From: Actinomycetes bacterium
GTDB lineage: Bacteria; Actinomycetota; Actinomycetes; Mycobacteriales; Micromonosporaceae
DNA length: 5,139 nucleotides
Reading direction: 5' to 3'
Assembly: GCA_023437285.1 (NCBI GenBank)
Contig: JAEZGP010000081.1
Coordinates: forward strand, 1-5,139
Program-made: the position numbers and the translations under genes
Part shown: piece by piece, positions 3,717-5,139 of the stretch
Numbering within the stretch: the first letter of the stretch is position 1
How the letters are laid out: every line of letters starts with the position of its first letter
The notes under the pieces: model-generated
The model's database searches: none
Told to the model about the DNA's origin: nothing
What the model saw: the letters and a program-made list of their open reading frames with translations, nothing else

Positions 3717-5139
3717 ATGCGCACTCAAGCCCTGGCCGCGCTCGCCGCGCTGGCCGTCGTCGCGTCCGTCGGGTTGGTCGCCGCGCCTGCGCAGGCCTCA
3801 CCCCCGGCCACCTTCACCAACCCGCTCATCGCGCAGCGGGCCGACCCGCACATCTTCAAGCACACCGACGGGTTCTACTACTACACGGCCACCGTCCCCG
3901 CGTACGACCGGATCATCCTGCGCCGGTCGACCACGCTGCAGGGCCTGGCCACGGCGGGCGAGCAGACCATCTGGACCAGGCACACCAGCGGCGAGATGGG
4001 TGCGCACATCTGGGCACCGGAGATCCACTACATCAACGGCAAGTGGTACATCTACTTCGCCGCCGGCGCCACCAACGACGTGTGGAAAATCCGCATGTAC
4101 GTGCTGGAAAACGCCAGCGCGAACCCGCTGACCGGCACGTGGGTCGAGAAGGGTCGCATCTGGACGCACTACGACACCTTCTCGCTGGACGCGACGACCT
4201 TCGAACACAACGGCACGCGGTACCTCGCGTGGGCCCAGTCCGAGCCGAGCCTTGCCAACAACTCCAACATCTACCTCGCCGCGATGGCCAACCCGTGGAC
4301 GATCACGGGCACGCCGGTGCGCATCGCCACGCCGACACTGTCCTGGGAGACCATCGGCTACCGGGTGAACGAGGGCCCGGCGGTCATCAAGCGCAACAAC
4401 CGGATCTTCATGACGTTCTCGGCGAGCGCCACCGACGCCAACTACTGCCTCGGCCTGCTCACCGCCTCCGCGTCGGCCAACCTGCTGTCGGCGTCCTCGT
4501 GGACCAAGACGCAGACCCCGGTGTTCCGGAGCAACGCCAACACCAGCCAGTACGGCCCAGGGCACAACTCGTTCACGGTCTCCGAGGACGGCCAGAGCGA
4601 CATCCTCGTCTACCACGACCGCAGCTACCAGAACATCAGCGGCGACCCGCTCAATGACCCCAACCGCCGTACCCGCCTGCAGAAGCTGTACTGGAACGCC
4701 GACGGCACGCCCAACTTCGGCATCCCGGTGCCCGACGGCGTCACGCCGGTCCGGTTGCGGTCGCACAACTTCGCCGACCGCTACATCCGGCACTGGGAAT
4801 ACCGGGCGAAGCTGGAGCCCAACGTCACCAACCTGGCCGACTCCCAGTTCCGCGTCGTGCCGGGCCTGTCCGGCTCCGGCACGGTGTCGCTGGAGTCCAC
4901 CAACTTCCCCGGCTACTACCTGCGCCAGCGCGCCAACGGCGAGGTGTGGGTCGACAAGTCCGACAACAGCACGACGTTCCGCAACAACGCGTCGTTCTAC
5001 CAGCGCGCCGGCCTGGCGAACGCGTCCGGCGTCTCGTACGAGTCGTACACCTCGCCCGGCAGCTACCTGCGCCACTACAACTACCTGATGGTGGTGCAGT
5101 CGGGCAGTGGTTCGGTCTTCACCGCGGACGCCACGTACT
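3717..5139 (+). CDS. Secreted GH43 alpha-L-arabinofuranosidase with CBM42 (3' partial)
   Basis: The reading frame stays open for 474 codons to the window edge, so the 3' end is missing. A Sec signal peptide covers residues 1-27, with the AQA/S cleavage site. The GH43 five-bladed propeller spans about 32-340. Its candidate catalytic residues are Asp43 (RADPHIF, general base), Asp158 (SLDATTF, pKa modulator) and Glu219 (NEGPAV, general acid). The HIWAPEIHYINGKWYIYF motif (97-114) and His283 (YGPGHNSF) are also characteristic. A C-terminal AbfB/CBM42 beta-trefoil starts near 344 with three lobes: RLRSHNFADRYIRH, SLESTNFPGYYLRQR and SYESYTSPGSYLRH. The architecture matches the Streptomyces avermitilis exo-1,5-alpha-L-arabinofuranosidase Araf43A, so it probably trims arabinan or arabinoxylan side chains outside the cell. 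By family length only a few residues should be missing. The middle CBM lobe has Gln404 and Asn424 where the outer lobes have His and Asp. Shine-Dalgarno pairing at the ATG is weak. Exact linkage specificity is inferred. Confidence 0.9.
   Translation, partial: MRTQALAALAALAVVASVGLVAAPAQASPPATFTNPLIAQRADPHIFKHTDGFYYYTATVPAYDRIILRRSTTLQGLATAGEQTIWTRHTSGEMGAHIWAPEIHYINGKWYIYFAAGATNDVWKIRMYVLENASANPLTGTWVEKGRIWTHYDTFSLDATTFEHNGTRYLAWAQSEPSLANNSNIYLAAMANPWTITGTPVRIATPTLSWETIGYRVNEGPAVIKRNNRIFMTFSASATDANYCLGLLTASASANLLSASSWTKTQTPVFRSNANTSQYGPGHNSFTVSEDGQSDILVYHDRSYQNISGDPLNDPNRRTRLQKLYWNADGTPNFGIPVPDGVTPVRLRSHNFADRYIRHWEYRAKLEPNVTNLADSQFRVVPGLSGSGTVSLESTNFPGYYLRQRANGEVWVDKSDNSTTFRNNASFYQRAGLANASGVSYESYTSPGSYLRHYNYLMVVQSGSGSVFTADATY

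Noticed and set aside
3256..3801. A 181-residue version of the Cys-Cys protein
   Set aside because: It would extend through the MerR-type promoter, the LacI-type palindrome and the GH43 start. The extension is Arg-rich shadow sequence, while ATG 3588 sits at a leaderless distance from a -10.
3017..4657. A 546-codon plus-strand open frame
   Set aside because: It crosses the MerR operon in antisense, both promoters and then the GH43 gene in a wrong frame. Its product is low-complexity Arg/Gly/Ala-rich sequence typical of GC-rich shadow frames.
3798..5075. A 425-codon minus-strand open frame opposite the GH43 gene
   Set aside because: It is the antisense shadow of a well-conserved GH43-CBM42 gene. 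The Val/Gly/Arg-rich product has no recognisable motif.

Overview
The window is GC-rich DNA with strong G/C bias at third codon positions, GTG starts, stop/start overlaps and apparently leaderless genes. Together with a VKOR/DsbA thiol-oxidation pair and a secreted GH43-CBM42 arabinofuranosidase, this points to a filamentous, plant-biomass-degrading actinomycete (Actinomycetes; genus not determinable from sequence alone). I see no rRNA, tRNA, CRISPR array, insertion sequence or phage gene.

Layout. (1) Positions 1-1414, minus strand: a two-gene cassette for disulfide-bond formation in exported proteins, a membrane-anchored DsbA-like thioredoxin-fold oxidase followed by a VKOR-family membrane quinone reductase. 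Their stop and start codons share one base, and a strong hairpin follows the second gene. (2) Positions 1541-2506, minus strand: an aldo/keto reductase of the YakC-like type whose frame is cut by an in-frame TAA at codon 225 of 321, counted from the GTG at 2506. The frame then continues with perfectly conventional AKR sequence to a TGA at 1541, so this is a single-codon nonsense interruption. (3) Positions 2545-2838, plus strand: a small DUF1905 protein, divergent from the reductase and probably leaderless. (4) Positions 2852-3588, minus strand: a two-gene unit of a 110-residue protein with a Cys-Cys motif and a MerR-family regulator, overlapping by GTGA. Its promoter region carries an 18-bp perfect palindrome in a 20-bp -35/-10 spacer, the hallmark of a MerR-controlled promoter, and the start codon follows the -10 by 7 nt. 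(5) Positions 3717-5139, plus strand: a secreted GH43 enzyme with a C-terminal CBM42 arabinose-binding trefoil, running off the window edge. It lies behind a good TTGACA/TAACAT promoter with a LacI-type GTTAACGTTAAC palindrome across the -10.

The genes fall into independent functional units rather than one system. The DsbA/VKOR pair would serve exported proteins in general. The MerR unit looks like a self-contained, autoregulated metal- or thiol-responsive module of unknown output. The GH43 gene looks like a sugar-inducible secreted hydrolase. The least conventional elements are the Cys-Cys protein/MerR module with its palindrome, the interrupted reductase, and the apparent substitution of both ligand-type residues in the middle lobe of the CBM42. 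I did not find convincing evidence of a wholly new multi-gene system.
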